Below, one piece after another: positions 62,657-64,000 of a stretch of 64,000 nt of DNA. Every line of letters begins with the position of its first letter. The stretch's first letter is position 1. A model generated the notes under the pieces. It was not told where the DNA came from, ran no database searches, and saw only the letters and a list, made by a program, of their open reading frames with translations. The stretch comes from Crossiella sp. SN42 (GTDB lineage Bacteria > Actinomycetota > Actinomycetes > Mycobacteriales > Pseudonocardiaceae), in the NCBI RefSeq assembly GCF_023897065.1, contig NZ_JAMHIV010000018.1, forward strand, positions 124,001-188,000, in the 5' to 3' direction. The translations under genes and the position numbers were made by a program.

Positions 62657-63496
62657 GTGCCGTTGAGAGCAACCGGAGAGATCGTCGCCGCGGCCGCGCG
62701 GGAGGGCCGCGGTGTGGCCGCCTTCAACGTCATCCAGCTCGAACACGCCGAGGCCCTGGTCACCGGGGCCGAACGGGCAGGCGCGCCGGTGGTGCTGCAG
62801 ATCAGCCAGAACTGCGTGAAGTACCACGGCGCGCTGGCCCCGATCGGCCTGGCCACCCTGGCGGTGGCCCGCGCGGCCGCGGTGCCGGTCGCGGTGCACC
62901 TGGACCACGCCGAGGACCCGGAGCTGGTGCGCGAGGCGGTGGCGCTGGGCTTCACCAGCGTCATGTTCGACGCGTCCACAATGGACTACGAGGACAACGT
63001 CAAGGCCACCAAGGAGATCGCCGAGCACTGCCACGCGCACGGGGTCTTCGTGGAGGCCGAGCTCGGCGAGGTCGGCGGCAAGGACGGGGTGCACGCACCG
63101 GGTGTGCGCACCGACCCCGACGAGGCGGCTGCTTTCGTCGCGGCCACCACGGTGGACGCCCTCGCGGTCGCGGTGGGCAGCTCGCACGCCATGCTCACCC
63201 GCGACGCCGCACTGGACTTCGACCTGATCGCCCGCCTGCACGCCAAGGTCCCGGTTCCGTTGGTGCTGCACGGTTCCTCGGGCGTGCCGGACGAGGACCT
63301 CACCACCGCCGTCGAGTCCGGCATGACCAAAATCAACATCGCCACCCACCTGAACAAGACCTTCACCGCCGCGGTGCGCGAGTTCCTGACCGCCAATCCG
63401 TCCACAGTGGACACCCGCAAGTACTTCGCCGCCGGCCGGGAAGCCGTGGCCGTGGAGGCCGAGCGCCTGCTCGGCGTGCTGCGAGCCGCCCCGTGA
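62657..63496 (+). CDS. Class II ketose-bisphosphate aldolase (tagatose/fructose type)
   Basis: 279 residues, zinc aldolase of the GatY/KbaY/Fba group. Metal and phosphate residues: HLDHAEDPELV, FDASTMDYEDN, AELGEVGGKDG, LHGSSGVPDED and KINIATHLNKTF. It would split tagatose- or fructose-1,6-bisphosphate made by the adjacent kinase. GTG at 62657. Overlaps the kinase gene by GTGA. Confidence 0.9.
   Translation: MPLRATGEIVAAAAREGRGVAAFNVIQLEHAEALVTGAERAGAPVVLQISQNCVKYHGALAPIGLATLAVARAAAVPVAVHLDHAEDPELVREAVALGFTSVMFDASTMDYEDNVKATKEIAEHCHAHGVFVEAELGEVGGKDGVHAPGVRTDPDEAAAFVAATTVDALAVAVGSSHAMLTRDAALDFDLIARLHAKVPVPLVLHGSSGVPDEDLTTAVESGMTKINIATHLNKTFTAAVREFLTANPSTVDTRKYFAAGREAVAVEAERLLGVLRAAP
63400..63412. 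repeat. GTCCACNGTGGAC palindrome
   Basis: GTCCACAGTGGAC inside the aldolase gene, identical to the copy at 57294, again read as Ser-Thr-Val-Asp with ACA. Confidence 0.6.
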
Positions 63497-64000
63497 TCCT
63501 GACCGTCTCGCTGAACGCGGCCCTGGACGTCACCTACACCGTCGACGACCTGCAACCGCACACCACACACCGGGTGCGCACGGTGCGCACCCGCGCGGGC
63601 GGCAAGGGCGTCAACGTCTCCAGGGTGCTCCACGCCCTCGGCCACAGCACCGTGGTCACCGGCCTGACCGGCGGCGACACCGGCCGGGCCATCCGCGCCG
63701 AACTGGCCGAGTCGGACCTGCCCTCGGCCCTGGTGGAGATCGCCGCGGAGTCCCGGCGCACGGTGGCCGTGGTCAGCGGCGGCGACGCCACCCTGTTCAA
63801 CGAACCCGGCCCGGAGGTCACCGAGGCGGAGTGGGCCAGCTTCCGCGAGCACTTCGCCGGCCTGGCCCCCACTGCTTCAGTGGTGGTCCTCTCCGGCAGC
63901 CTGCCCCCCGGCTTACCCACCACGGCTTACCGAGAACTGCTGGAGATCGTGGACGGCCGCGCCCCCACCGTCCTGGACGCCGACGGCGACGCCCTGCGCC
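63493..64000 (+). CDS. PfkB-family 1-phosphofructokinase / tagatose-6-phosphate kinase (cut by window end)
   Basis: The first about 169 residues are present. LTVSLNAALDVTYTV, RAGGKGVNVSRVLHALGH and VVLSGSLPPGL identify the hexose-phosphate kinase branch of PfkB. The C-terminal GAGD catalytic motif lies beyond the window. GTG start overlaps the aldolase stop. It supplies the bisphosphate for the aldolase. Confidence 0.9.
   Translation, partial: MILTVSLNAALDVTYTVDDLQPHTTHRVRTVRTRAGGKGVNVSRVLHALGHSTVVTGLTGGDTGRAIRAELAESDLPSALVEIAAESRRTVAVVSGGDATLFNEPGPEVTEAEWASFREHFAGLAPTASVVVLSGSLPPGLPTTAYRELLEIVDGRAPTVLDADGDALR

Noticed and set aside
1-64000. CRISPR arrays, tRNA or rRNA genes, prophage
   Set aside because: No regularly spaced repeats, cloverleaf sequences, rRNA signatures or phage structural genes were seen by reading; a dedicated tRNA scan was not possible.

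Overview
The window reads as chromosome from a high-GC filamentous actinomycete, most likely of the Pseudonocardiales. The signs are very high GC at third codon positions, many GTG starts, overlapping ATGA/GTGA gene junctions, a PE-like / DUF3558 / PPE-like trio, Tat and lipoprotein exports, and secreted trypsin-like proteases. The genus cannot be fixed from sequence alone. No rRNA, tRNA, CRISPR array or prophage was seen.

Layout. 1-25 kb is a mixed region: a methyltransferase/MFS pair, two tandem secreted trypsins with a shared 152-bp identical tract, a three-gene type VII secretion substrate locus, a polyamine operon (ornithine decarboxylase, SpeD, aminopropyltransferase), a LysR regulator overlapping a serine beta-lactamase-fold gene and facing a Tat-exported metallo-beta-lactamase-fold protein, AlkD and VOC genes, a TetR/DoxX divergon with palindromic operators, an XRE-Crp fusion regulator, a protease with a chitin-binding tail, an EF-hand protein, a NUDIX hydrolase and a large LuxR-type ATPase regulator.

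25-50 kb is the centre of interest and reads as an oxalate/glyoxylate assimilation island. It holds gcl, glxR and hyi (glyoxylate to glycerate), sucCD, an OFA-family carrier, a FadR-type GntR regulator, an Nramp-fold transporter lacking the metal motif plus a TerC protein, an ADP-forming acyl-CoA synthetase, formyl-CoA:oxalate CoA-transferase (frc), a ThDP enzyme fitting oxalyl-CoA decarboxylase, a PanE-family reductase fitting oxalyl-CoA reductase, a strongly altered SelB-like protein, a shortened NuoE-NuoF-type formate dehydrogenase beta subunit, fdhD and moaA. Near-palindromic boxes resembling ATACTGTATACAGTAT lie on the -10 regions of at least five promoters (sucCD, the OFA carrier, gntR, oxc, panE/selB) and a looser one before moaA, so the GntR protein probably controls the whole island. 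An IS605-type element with an intact TnpB and a fossil TnpA has landed inside what was probably one sucC-sucD-hyi-glxR-gcl operon, and it has replaced the start of hyi.

Inferred flow: oxalate enters by the OFA (and perhaps the Nramp-like) carrier and Frc makes oxalyl-CoA. One branch is decarboxylated by Oxc to formyl-CoA, and the formate is oxidised for NADH. The other branch is reduced by the PanE-type enzyme to glyoxylate, which Gcl, GlxR and Hyi convert to glycerate. The formate dehydrogenase catalytic subunit is not in the window.

50-64 kb holds ArfB, a secreted GH29-like fucosidase with a discoidin domain, a cytochrome P450 whose start codon overlaps that of a divergent alpha/beta hydrolase, and a sugar catabolic locus. 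That locus has an ABC importer without its ATPase, a DUF5107 protein, a DeoR regulator, an AgaS-like SIS isomerase, a class II aldolase and a PfkB kinase cut by the window edge. It points to amino-sugar or tagatose-type phosphates.

Across the window a palindrome close to GTCCACNGTGGAC recurs inside genes, often using rare codons.
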